A stretch of DNA of 64,000 nt. It comes from Stagonosporopsis chrysanthemi (taxonomy: Eukaryota > Ascomycota > Dothideomycetes > Pleosporales > Didymellaceae). Both the position numbers and the translations under genes were made by a program. Below, one piece after another: positions 11,275 through 20,271 of this stretch. The stretch covers positions 310,001-374,000 of the forward strand of contig JAFISE010000001.1 in NCBI GenBank assembly GCA_022560025.1, written 5' to 3'. How positions within the stretch are numbered: position 1 is the first letter of the stretch; every line of letters begins with the position of its first letter. Under the pieces are notes generated by a model. That model saw only the letters and a list, made by a program, of their open reading frames with translations. It was not told the DNA's origin and ran no database searches.

Positions 11275-12230
11275 GGCGAGCTTCAGAATCCTAGGAGCTG
11301 TTGTAGAGAAGCGGGTGCTTTTTTATCTATGCCTTCCTTGTTACTCGGAGCAAGACGAAGATGCTCGACAATTTGCAAAACACCATTTGCGCCTCGAACT
11401 TGAGCGCAAAATGGCATTTTTTTATATACTCAGTGTCTCCTATATTTATTGTTGCTATGCAAGTGGCGGCCACACAATCGTGCCTATTTACCCTCCTGAT
11501 CTGTCTAATGCATGATTCTTCAAACTGACGCTTTCCAGCAAGGCTGACTCGCTCAAGGCACGGTGATTGTTTGGGTTGCGGCAAGCTCGCTCGGCGGAGT
11601 GCTTAACAAAACTGCACGGGCCTTCCGCTGAGTAGTGCCAAGGGTTACGCTTTGCTTAACCAGGCGCTAGCGTCAAACTCACTTCCCTGTCGGCGGAAAT
11701 GGCGTTCTTATTAAATCTCAAGATATCACGATGGCGTCTGTCACAGAGAGAGGCGGCGTGTAGCAGTAGCCAGGCTTGTGTGCCTGGCGCGTATAGGGGA
11801 TTGGACAAGCCTCATTCGCTGCACTGATTGCAGGCGCGCTGTCTCACGATGCGCAAGTTCTGTGCTCTCGGCCTGTTCCAGCAGGAAGGGTTGCTGATAG
11901 AATGGCGGGAGAAGATGAGATTAAACGGCTCCATTCTGCACAGCAGCTGCCCCATAAAGTCGACCCTGCCACCTCCAGGCACGATTGCACGGTTCCTGCC
12001 TCTCTTGCCACTTCCTCGCCCTAATTCACTCTTTTCAATAGCGTTCAGCGCGCCTTCGCTCGTTTGTCTGCTAGCGCGCCCGGCCCCGTGTGTCCGCCTA
12101 TTCTGTTGCTTCCCTTGACGATACGGTCATCACAAAAGTGTGGAGCCGCCCGCCGCCTATCTTTCGCACGGAAGCCCGTCCTCTCGTTCTTTGTATTGTG
12201 TACGCGTACGCGCTCTACGTTGCTGCAGCC
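11275..12230. other. intergenic, long leader/promoter of the glucanosyltransferase
   Basis: About 950 bp without a supported gene. The second half (roughly 11960-12120) is rich in C and T (cctgcctctcttgccacttc), a usual mark of strong fungal promoters and leaders, and fits high expression of the cell-wall gene that follows. Confidence 0.5.
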
Positions 12231-13826
12231 ATGCCTTCGGTAGGTGCTCTACCAGACATCCTGGACCCTCGGTCGGCAGTTCTGTGGATACTAACGGCCT
12301 GACAGCTCATTCGCTCGCTCGCTCTCGTCCCTGCGCTGCTCTCGAGCATTGCGCAGGCCGTCAACCCTGTTGAAGTCCGCGGCCTGGACTTTGTCGATAC
12401 CGTCACCAACAAGCGGTTGATGATTGTTGGTGTTGACTACCAGCCTGGAGGTCAAGCCGGATACAAGCCCACGTCGCAACAAGATGCTCTCACAGACGCC
12501 GATGTGTGTCTCCGTGACGCGGTGGTTATGCAGAAGCTGGGTGTATGTGCAACAATCGGGTGCATGGCGTAGGCAATTGCTGATAAGCACAGGTGAACAC
12601 TATCCGTGTCTACAACGTCGACCCCACCCTCGACCACTCCGAGTGCATGTCCATCTTCAATGCCGCCGGTATCTACCTGATCCTCGATGTCAACTCACCT
12701 CTCTCGGGTGAGAGTATCGACCGCTCCAAGCCATGGACCTCGTACCACAAGGACTACCTGAACCGCATCTTTGGTGTCGTTGAGAACTTCAAGAACTTCC
12801 CCAACACGCTTGCCTTCTTCGCCGCCAACGAGGTCATGAACGACCTCAAGACTGCCGAGTTCAACCCTATGTACATCCGAGCAGTCCAGCGCGATCTCAA
12901 GAACTACATCAAAAACCACGTCGATCGCCCGATCCCTGTTGGTTACTCTGCCGCCGACGTGCGCGAGATCTTGCACGACACCTGGGCCTACATGCAGTGT
13001 TCCCACGACGATGACCAGTCTTCGTCTGACTTCTTCGGCCTCAACTCGTACAGCTGGTGCGGCGAGGGTGACATGCAGAGCTCTGGCTACACTGACCTGG
13101 TCGAGATGTTCAAGAACTCGTCTATTCCCGTTTTCGTAAGTGCACCTGTGATTCTTTTGGAAGCTCTGCTGACAAGAGTAGTACTCTGAGTACGGCTGCA
13201 ACGAGGTCCAGCCGCGTATCTTCACTGAGGTCGAGGCTCTCTACAGTGATAAGATGACTGTTCTCAGCGGTGGCCTGGTTTACGAATACTCCCAGGAAGA
13301 GGCAGACTACGGTCTCGTTGTCATCAATGAGAACGGTACTCTGTCCCTCCGTGAGGACTTCGAAAACCTCCAGGGACAGTTCAACAGGCTGGACCTCAGT
13401 CTCATCCAATCGACCAACTCATCGAGCGACATCAAGGCTCCTGAGTGTAGCATGGATCTGATTACAGCTAAAGAGTTTAGTACCAACTTTACTATCCCAG
13501 CCGTCTGCCCAGGATGCGCCGACCTCATCAAGAACGGTGTTAGCAGCCCCAAGAATGGCAAGCTTGTCGATGTGACCGATACCAAGCCTAAGCAGGCTGT
13601 GTACGGAGTTAACGGTGCCGAGATTGAAGGTCTGGAGCTGACGAAGCTCACTGAGGCTAACGTCCCGGGTGGTTCGAACTTCAGCTCCGGCACAGCAACG
13701 GGCACAGCTAGCGGTACTGCAGCTCAGCCATCGGCGACAAAGACTGGTTCTGCTAGTAGTATGTCGATGGGTGGCTGGTGCAGTATGATCGTTCTCGGTG
13801 CCTTGCTGACAGCTGTGCTCAACTAG
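12231..13826 (+). CDS. GH72 1,3-beta-glucanosyltransferase, GPI-type (Gel/Gas family)
   Basis: Cuts and re-joins cell-wall beta-1,3-glucan chains at the plasma membrane surface. Model: join(12231..12239, 12306..12542, 12593..13135, 13182..13826), 477 aa. Exon 1 is only 9 nt (Met-Pro-Ser) and the introns are 66, 50 and 46 nt. Signal peptide about residues 1-20 (LIRSLALVPALLSSIAQA). GH72 domain follows from NPVEVRGLDFVD and VGVDYQPGG. The likely acid/base Glu is in FFAANEVMND (about residue 161) and the nucleophile in YSEYGCNE (about 266). There is a Ser/Thr/Ala-rich linker (SGTATGTASGTAAQPSATK) and a C-terminal hydrophobic tail (MIVLGALLTAVLN) as in GPI precursors. The Cys-rich CBM43/X8 module is absent, so it belongs to the shorter Gel1-like group. 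Confidence 0.93.
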
Positions 13827-14428
13827 GTGACAAAACTGCCCTCACGACAACAACGAGTCCTACAGCGATAGGTGACGCGCCCGCGCTTGAGGAGACTCAT
13901 TTGCTCTGGATCACGTTGGTGACGGTCTTGGTTATCGGCAACTGAATGGTTCCGATTGGCAAGCGCATCAGCACCACACAGCAATACCTTTTTAGCGATT
14001 TCTACGCGAATTACATTATACTAAGATAGAGGCGGCCAAGGGGTCGGGATTGGTGACTTTTCCCGTGTATGTGTTCAGATCATGTATACCCCTTCTTAGC
14101 CTTCCCTGCGGGTCGGCCCTTTCACTTCTCCATATATACCTTCCATGTCAACGAATTCATCTCATGTTACCTTTCAATGACAATGTTTACATGCTGCCTG
14201 CTTCTGACCCTTGCTTCTGAAAATCGGTACGATGTCAAAATGAGCCACTACAGACGAAATCACGTAATGAAAAGTGGGAGTTCTTGCGTTCTACCACGTA
14301 CAAGTTCTGATTCAATGTGTACTAAGTATTGCTACGATAAAGTGTGTACCGCACAAGTCATAGAAATCCTGGTCGTCCACCCAGCTGATCTGACAGTCTG
14401 CCAGCTCCTTTCACGGCTCGAAGGATAA
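13827..14428. other. intergenic between convergent genes
   Basis: Holds the 3' ends of the glucanosyltransferase gene (plus) and the cupredoxin gene (minus). Short frames only, no recognisable RNA gene. Confidence 0.5.
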
Positions 14429-15251
14429 TCACGCGTGGAACACAAACGAAGTCAGTGATGGGGAGGGAGCTGCTTCGCCCCCAGCAGGAGGTGCTTCGGC
14501 TGCGGGCGCCTCAGCGGGTGGTGCCTCAGCGGGAGCTGTCTCCATCGGCGGAGCAGAGTTCTCGGGCGCTGTCGTCTCAGCAGGCGCTGTTGCGTTGCCG
14601 GCTGCTGGTGCTTCGGCGTGAGGTGCTGCAGCGGGAGGAGGCGCACCACCAGCACCGTCCTCAGGCGGGGCGGGCGTGAAAGCAGCCTGATCAAGGGCGA
14701 TCTTCCCTGCGACGCCGCCAACGGGTTCACCGCCATCGGTGCTCTTCTCTGTTGCTTGAGAGAGCTTGGCGTATTCTGCGACTTGCTGGGCGTTGGCACT
14801 GCATGCACGTCATGTCAGCCATCGTTCTTCGCATTGTGTTGGGGAGTAAGCGGGCAGGGGGCACTCACGGGTTGATGACCATGACCTGGCCCTCCTGGCA
14901 ATGCGGGCCCGTCGCACAGTACAGGAACATTGGGTCGGTGCTCGTGACGGGCATGTTGAAGGTGCCGACGTCGGTCTGCCCGTCCTGGAAGGGGATGTGG
15001 CCGCTGTGCACACCGGCCTCCATGGGCGTGCATGCTTGGTCCACGGTCGACTGCGTGACGGTGTGGTTCCCGTTGCTGAACTGGAATTGCACGATGTCGC
15101 CGACGGCGGCGACGACGGAGTTGGGGACGAAGGTGTCCTGCGGTCCGCCGACGACGACGGGGATGATCTGGTTGGCGCGGCGGTGCGGCTTGAGCTTTGG
15201 GAGAGCAGATACCGTGACCGCTAGGGTAAGGAGAAAGCGGATGGATTTCAT
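14429..15251 (-). CDS. secreted cupredoxin-domain protein with Pro/Ala-rich tail
   Basis: Extracellular blue-copper-like protein. Model: complement(join(14429..14798, 14869..15251)), 250 aa; the 70-nt intron has a GTGAGT donor and a CATGCAG acceptor. Signal peptide about residues 1-16 (MKSIRFLLTLAVTVSA). Cupredoxin core: PQDTFVPNSVVAAVGDIVQF, GNHTVTQS (first His ligand), VGTFNMPV and YCATGPHCQEGQVMVIN (Cys and second His). At the place where the axial Met is expected (HCQxGM) there is Gln, as in stellacyanin. The second exon gives a long low-complexity tail of Ala/Pro/Glu (APAEAPPAEAP-like repeats). The tail ends SLTSFVFHA, which is too short for a usual GPI signal, so it is more likely soluble or wall-associated. 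Substrate unknown. Confidence 0.85.
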
Positions 15252-16220
15252 GATGGATTGTGTGGATCGTTGCTGAAGTGATTAAGTTGAGAACTGGTGG
15301 GTATCGTGTAGTGCGATTAATGAGCGAGCACCGTTCAACAGTTGACTCGACTGGAGAAGAGAAGAATTATACAAGGCCGCTCGACGGCTAGTGACCCAAA
15401 AGAGTGACGATGAAGGGAAGACGAGAACTGCTGTCTGGTGGCCAACAGCAACGCATGGCGTGAGCAAGCAGCTTTATGCTTTCCTTGCTAGCAGCAAAAT
15501 CCTCCTCGCAGCCTGATACAGATACAAGGCCCCTCCACCATATCTTTTGCTGCGCCAACCTCCCTCTGTGTACACTCCATAATACTCAAACAGGGACAAG
15601 GCCTGAGGTATCGAGCAACGCACCTATGGGACTACGCGTGGGGGGCTGCGCGTCTGTCACGTAGCTATAGCCAAGACATTATGCAGTCTCACGTCGCTCA
15701 ATCCGCCATCGACGTGTTTGACAGGCTTGCGGTCAGGCATCGGGCCAGAAACAATTGCGTAGACTGCTGTTTGAGAGTCGCCAAGTTGGGTGGGTCCGTA
15801 CAGCAGCCGAGATGCCTGATCAGCATTGGAAACGCCGCATGCCTGGCGTAGACCGCATGGTGCCTGGCGAGCCTTCAAATGCCGAAGTGCCGGGTTGATG
15901 GGGTGTTGTTTGGACGACCGAGACGTCTTCAATTGGGGGATGGGAGTACTATTCAACCCCATGAGTCACAAATGCGAGCTGGACATCCTGCGCGAAGACA
16001 CCCCATCCTCTACACATCAGCAGTGGCGCGCGACTGCGTACAACATCAATTGCCGATGTACGAAGCGGTCGACCATGGGAAAAGAGGAGTGTACGGTGGT
16101 GAAACGTCTTGAGTTCGTGAAGCCCGAGGAAGCCAGGCCGCTAGGCTCGGAGAAATCGGCGTTTGGGGCCCCTTCGCATGCGGGAACGCTTGAACCGCAC
16201 CAAGAACGTCACTCGTCGAC
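15252..16220. other. intergenic between divergent genes
   Basis: Shared upstream region of the cupredoxin gene (minus) and the ABC protein gene (plus). The open frame at 15826-16308 overlaps the ABC start in another frame and has no family signal. Confidence 0.5.
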
Positions 16221-18399
16221 ATGCGACAAACGACAGCACTGCTGTTTGCCGCTTCAAGATGCACAAGGCTCCACTCGTCTTGTAGACTCTACTCTGAGCC
16301 CGTTGTGAAAATTACCAATGGCACTTTCTACCGCCGGCATCCAGAGTCCAGGCCTGCTCTGGGGCAGGACGCAATGCCCAATTCGCCGCTGTTTCCGGGA
16401 TTGAGTCTATCGTTGCCTTCGTTCTCCACGCCGAATCAGCACTGGGCTATCTTGAGTCCTTCTTCCAATGTTCGGACTGCTTTTCTGCAGGTTCTGCGAG
16501 GCCAATTCCTCTGTTTCCCTCCCACTGCCCGAACATACCCGTGGCTGCTGTCTCCGGAGATAACAGAGAAGAGGCCCAGACTACGATATCCTGAGCAAGC
16601 CATTGAGTATGTTGGGTTTGACGTGGAGCGCAAGGCCTTTGGCGGGGCGTATCTCTCAGCGCGCTACGAGAGCTTGAAAGAGGAAGGTGACTTTACTTTG
16701 GAGCGGTATCTGACTGGCATTGTCACGCTCAACCCGGGTGAAGAGGAACTGAAGGCTAAGTCTGTTGATGAGAAAGTTATCAGACAGGTTATGAAGGATC
16801 TCGAGTTGGAGAGGTTCTTGGATAAGCCTGTGAATATGCTTAGTAATGGACAAAGTCGCAGGGCAAGAATCGGAAAGGCACTTTTGACGAGGCCTGAGGT
16901 TCTGTGCCTGGATGCACCTTTCAGTACGTCTATATCATGGCACGTTGATTGACATTACTAAGAAGGAATTAGTCGGCCTGGACCCGATCGTGACCCAACA
17001 CATTTCTCGAGTGCTGCATCGCCTTGCAGAAGCCAATGCGCCCAGGATCGTCCTGTCACTGCGTCCTCAGGATGCAATCCCGGAGTGGATCACGCACATT
17101 GTCTATGCCGGTGAAGATGGCAAAGTCGACGCGCTCGGGCCCAAAGAAGAAGTATTCAAGTACCTCAAGCAGCAGTATGACGATGCCGAGAAGTCTGTGA
17201 AACCTGACTCGTCAAGCCTCACCCTCGATCCCAAACTCGTCGAGCTGCGTGAAGTCGGACGCCATCTATCTGAGCGAGGAGACTTCAACACCGACGGCCT
17301 CGACCCTATGGACTCGCCAGATGCCTTGAGTCGAGATGGCTATAAGAAGTTCGACTCGACCCACATCCCTCTCGGCGAACCCGTCGTCGAGATGCAGGGC
17401 GTCAACATCAAATACGGCACCACGTCAGTCCTCGGCGACTGGACGCAAGAAACCACCCACGGCCCCGCCCAACGCGGCCTCCACTGGACCGTCCACCGCG
17501 GGCAACGCTGGGGCATCTTCGGCGCCAACGGCTCAGGCAAAACCACGCTCCTCAGCCTCGTCACCTCGGACCACCCGCAGACGTACTCGGCGCCGGTGCG
17601 GCTCTTCCAGCGCTCACGCCTCCCCGAGCCGGGCGTCCCCGGCATCACCATCTTCGAGATCCAGGCGCGCATGGGGCATGCGTCGCCAGAGGTGCACGCG
17701 CTGTTCCCCAAGCACCTGTCTGTGCGGCGCAGCATCGAGTCGGCGTGGAGCGCAACGCCCATCACCACGCCCGCGCTGGACGCGACGGCGACGCAGCGCG
17801 TGGAGGCGTGTCTGCGGTGGTTCGAGGCGGAGCTCAACCCCTTGCTCGCAACCAAAACCAAAACCAGAGACGTGGTCGACTCCTCCCCATCTAACGACAC
17901 AGGCGCGACGTCCCTAGAGTGGGCGCACACGGTCCTCTTCGGCGAACTGTCCCACTCGGCGCAGCGCGTGCTGCTCTTCCTGCGCGCCACCATCGCGTCC
18001 CCGGACATTGTCATCCTCGACGAGGCCTTCAGCGGCATGGACGACGTGGCGCGGGACAGGTGTCTGTTGTTCCTTGCGCGGGGGACGGGCATGGCGCTGC
18101 GGTATGCGGCTGGTGGGCTTCGGCCTGTTGCGAGCGTCAGCGAGCAGACCGTTGGGGAGCAAGCCCAGGTCGTCAGGGAGAACGATGCTATGACGGAGGA
18201 TACAGTCCCCGGGCTGCAAGCGCACCAGGCGCTCCTCTGCATCAGCCACAGCAGCCAGGAAGTGCCGGGGTGCGTGCGCGAGTGGATCTGTCTGCCCGAG
18301 GCCGGGACGGGCCAGGCGCCGCGGTTTGGGAGGCTGGACGGGCCGGTGGAGATGGATCGGGGGCGGCGGTGGGGGGAGATTTGGGGGAGGGGAGGGTGA
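16221..18399 (+). CDS. twin-NBD ABC ATPase without membrane domain (YDR061W-like)
   Basis: Soluble ABC-type ATPase with two nucleotide-binding domains and no transmembrane segments, like yeast YDR061W and bacterial ModF-type proteins. Model: join(16221..16923, 16973..18399), 709 aa. The 49-nt intron with a GTACGT donor restores LDAPFIGLDPIVTQH. The N-terminus is basic and hydroxylated (MRQTTALLFAASRCTRLHSS), consistent with mitochondrial import. NBD1 lacks a Walker A glycine loop (SPSSNVRTAFLQ, about residues 79-90), keeps a signature-like LSNGQSRR (about 207), and has Ala in place of the Walker B Glu (LDAPF). NBD2 has an intact Walker A (GANGSGKTT, about 418) and Walker B (VILDEAFSG, about 582), with a weak signature (ELSHSAQR). 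One competent site is therefore expected. The physiological role of the family is not established. Confidence 0.88.
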
Positions 18400-18400
18400 G

Positions 18401-18580
18401 GTGTCTTGTAGATGAGAGGTGTCTTGTAGATGAGAGGTGTCTTGTAGATGAGAGGTGTCTTGTAGATGAGAGGTGTCTTGTAGATGAGAGGTGTCTTGTA
18501 AATAAGACGTGTCTTGTAAATAAGACGTGTCTTATAAATAAGACGTGTCTTGTAGATGAGAGGCGTCGTACAGATGAGAG
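18401..18580. repeat. 18-bp minisatellite, 10 copies
   Basis: Ten head-to-tail copies of an 18-bp unit (gtgtcttgtagatgagag) begin 2 bp after the ABC protein stop codon. Copies 1-5 and 9 are identical. Copies 6-8 share the variant gtgtcttgtaaataagac (copy 8 with one more change), and copy 10 is diverged (gcgtcgtacagatgagag). The unit length is a multiple of 3, so one frame stays open, but it is not part of a supported gene; the array lies in the 3' untranslated region. Confidence 0.95.
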
Positions 18581-18677
18581 GGGGGAAATCTCATCTAAAG
18601 TACTGCGAGGTGGGATGTGTCATGGATGTATTTTCAGCGTATTCGTCGCATGCACGTCATGTTGTAGTATATTATGC

Positions 18678-19919
18678 CTATGACCATGTCGTGGGCTTCA
18701 ACACAATGTTGTCAATCAGCCGCACGGCGACCTGGCCGCCGCCCAGGCCCAGGTCCTCCCCCTCCTGCGGCTCCTCCAGCGGCATCATCTTCACGGCGCC
18801 ACTCAGAATGGCACCTTTAGTCTCGTCGATGCGCTCGACCTCCTCCATGGTGTCCGGGTCGGCGAGGCTGAGGTAGTCGACCTGGAACAGGGCGCGCTTG
18901 GCGGGCTGCAGGTTCTCCTGCTCGTGCTGGACGCGGTCGCCGTGGTCGACGGCGGGCCAGAGGATGTCGCCGCGCAGGCGCTTGCCGGCGGTGTACTGGG
19001 CCTCTGCCTTGCGCAGGGCGTGGTGGAGGACGATGCCGACGGCGCGGCGGCGGGCGCCGAGGTAGACGTTGCGGGAGGAGAGGGCGAGGCCGTCGTGCTC
19101 GCGGGCCGTGTCGCAGATGCGGACGGTGGTGTTGAGGTGGAAGTCGGTGACGAGCTTCTTGACGACGACGGTCTGCTGGGCGTCTTTCTGGCCAAAGTAG
19201 ACGCGGTCCGGGGTGCAGATGTTGAACAGCTTCATGCAGACCGTGGCGACGCCGCGGAAGAAGACGGGCCGGGCGGCGCCCTCCAGCAGCTGGCCCAGCG
19301 GGCGCATCTCGACGAAGCTGCCGACGCCGGGCAGGCTGCTGTCGGGCGGCGAGGTGGGGTACATGGTGCGGGTGCTGGGCGCGAAGACGGCCGAGACGCG
19401 GCCCTGGCCCTCGCGCGCGAGCTCGCGGTCCAGGGCGCGCAGCATGTCCATGTCGGCCTCCCACGTCTTGGGGTACGAGGCCAGGTCCTCGTTGAGGCCG
19501 AACTGGGTGGGGTTCACGTAGATGGTGACCCAGACGTCTGTGTTCTCGCGGGCTGCGGCGCGCACCAGCGAGAGGTGTCCGCTGTGCAGCGCGCCCATGG
19601 TCGGGACGAGGCCGACGGTGCGGCTGTTCAGCAGCAGCTCGCGGCGGAACTGGCGCAGCGGCGCCACATCACGGAAGACCTGGGTCAGGTCGTTGACGGC
19701 GAAGGCGCTGCGGCGGGGCGCCGTCGCGGACAGGCAGCGGATGCCATTGCGCGCGACGGACGCTGGCAGGGGCGGGTTGCAGCCTCGCGGCAGACGTGTG
19801 CGTGCTGTGCGGACTGCGCTGCGTTAGCTGGGGGGGTCGTCCCGTGTGCGTTGGCGGGCTGGTCTACCAGCAGCGCGGCCGACGTGTGCCATGAGGAGGG
19901 ATGCAGGGCGCGGAGCCAT
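18678..19919 (-). CDS. PAN6: pantothenate synthetase (pantoate-beta-alanine ligase)
   Basis: Joins pantoate and beta-alanine with ATP to make pantothenate, the coenzyme A precursor. Model: complement(join(18678..19813, 19868..19919)), 395 aa. The long exon has no Met start: its frame meets a stop near 19826, just upstream of VRTARTRLPRGC. A 54-nt intron (GTAGAC donor, GCTAAC branch, CGCAG acceptor) joins it to an exon starting at the ATG at 19919 and gives an Arg/Ala-rich leader (MAPRPASLLMAHVGRAAVRT) that looks like a mitochondrial presequence. PanC marks: LVPTMGALHSGHLSLVR (HIGH-type motif), YVNPTQFGLNEDL, RVYFGQKDAQQ and LALSSRNVYL. The first exon is inferred; the enzyme identity is firm. 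It is divergent from DBP7. Confidence 0.9.
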
Positions 19920-20271
19920 CGCTCTTGCGCAACTAGACGCGGGGCGCAGAACGGGGACAGCTGCGGCAGACGGGTCGCCCTGGCGCAGCAGACAGTGGGA
20001 GCGAGCGTGCCTGGCCCATGGACGTTGTCCGAGTCGAGCCGCGCAGAGACGTCTCTGTTCTGCTGCGTAGCTGTCGTACTGTCACGCATCACGTGCACGC
20101 GCGGCGCCGCCTGTCTAGTGTCTACTGTAGTACAGGACAGTAGCGGCCGACCCACCAAAAAGTTTCGCGGGCGTGGATGCGCCGACTGGACCCCACCGCC
20201 GGCGAGCAGCACCAGCAGCACCAGCACCAGCAGCACCACCACCACCACCACCACCACCACCACCTCCAGCC
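19920..20271. promoter_or_regulatory. bidirectional promoter PAN6/DBP7 with CAC microsatellite
   Basis: About 350 bp between two divergent starts. Just before the DBP7 ATG there is a run of CAG/CAC trinucleotides ending in about eleven CAC/CCA units (roughly 20208-20265), a length-variable microsatellite inside the DBP7 leader. Translation in other frames gives poly-His and poly-Pro, which I treat as non-coding. Confidence 0.6.

Noticed and set aside
14452..14808. Pro/Arg/Leu-rich minus-strand frame in the cupredoxin tail
   Set aside because: It is an out-of-frame reading of the Ala/Pro-rich tail of the cupredoxin gene.
18399..18683. Repeating peptide frame across the 18-bp minisatellite
   Set aside because: The open frame exists only because the unit is a multiple of 3; it begins in the wrong frame inside the ABC gene.
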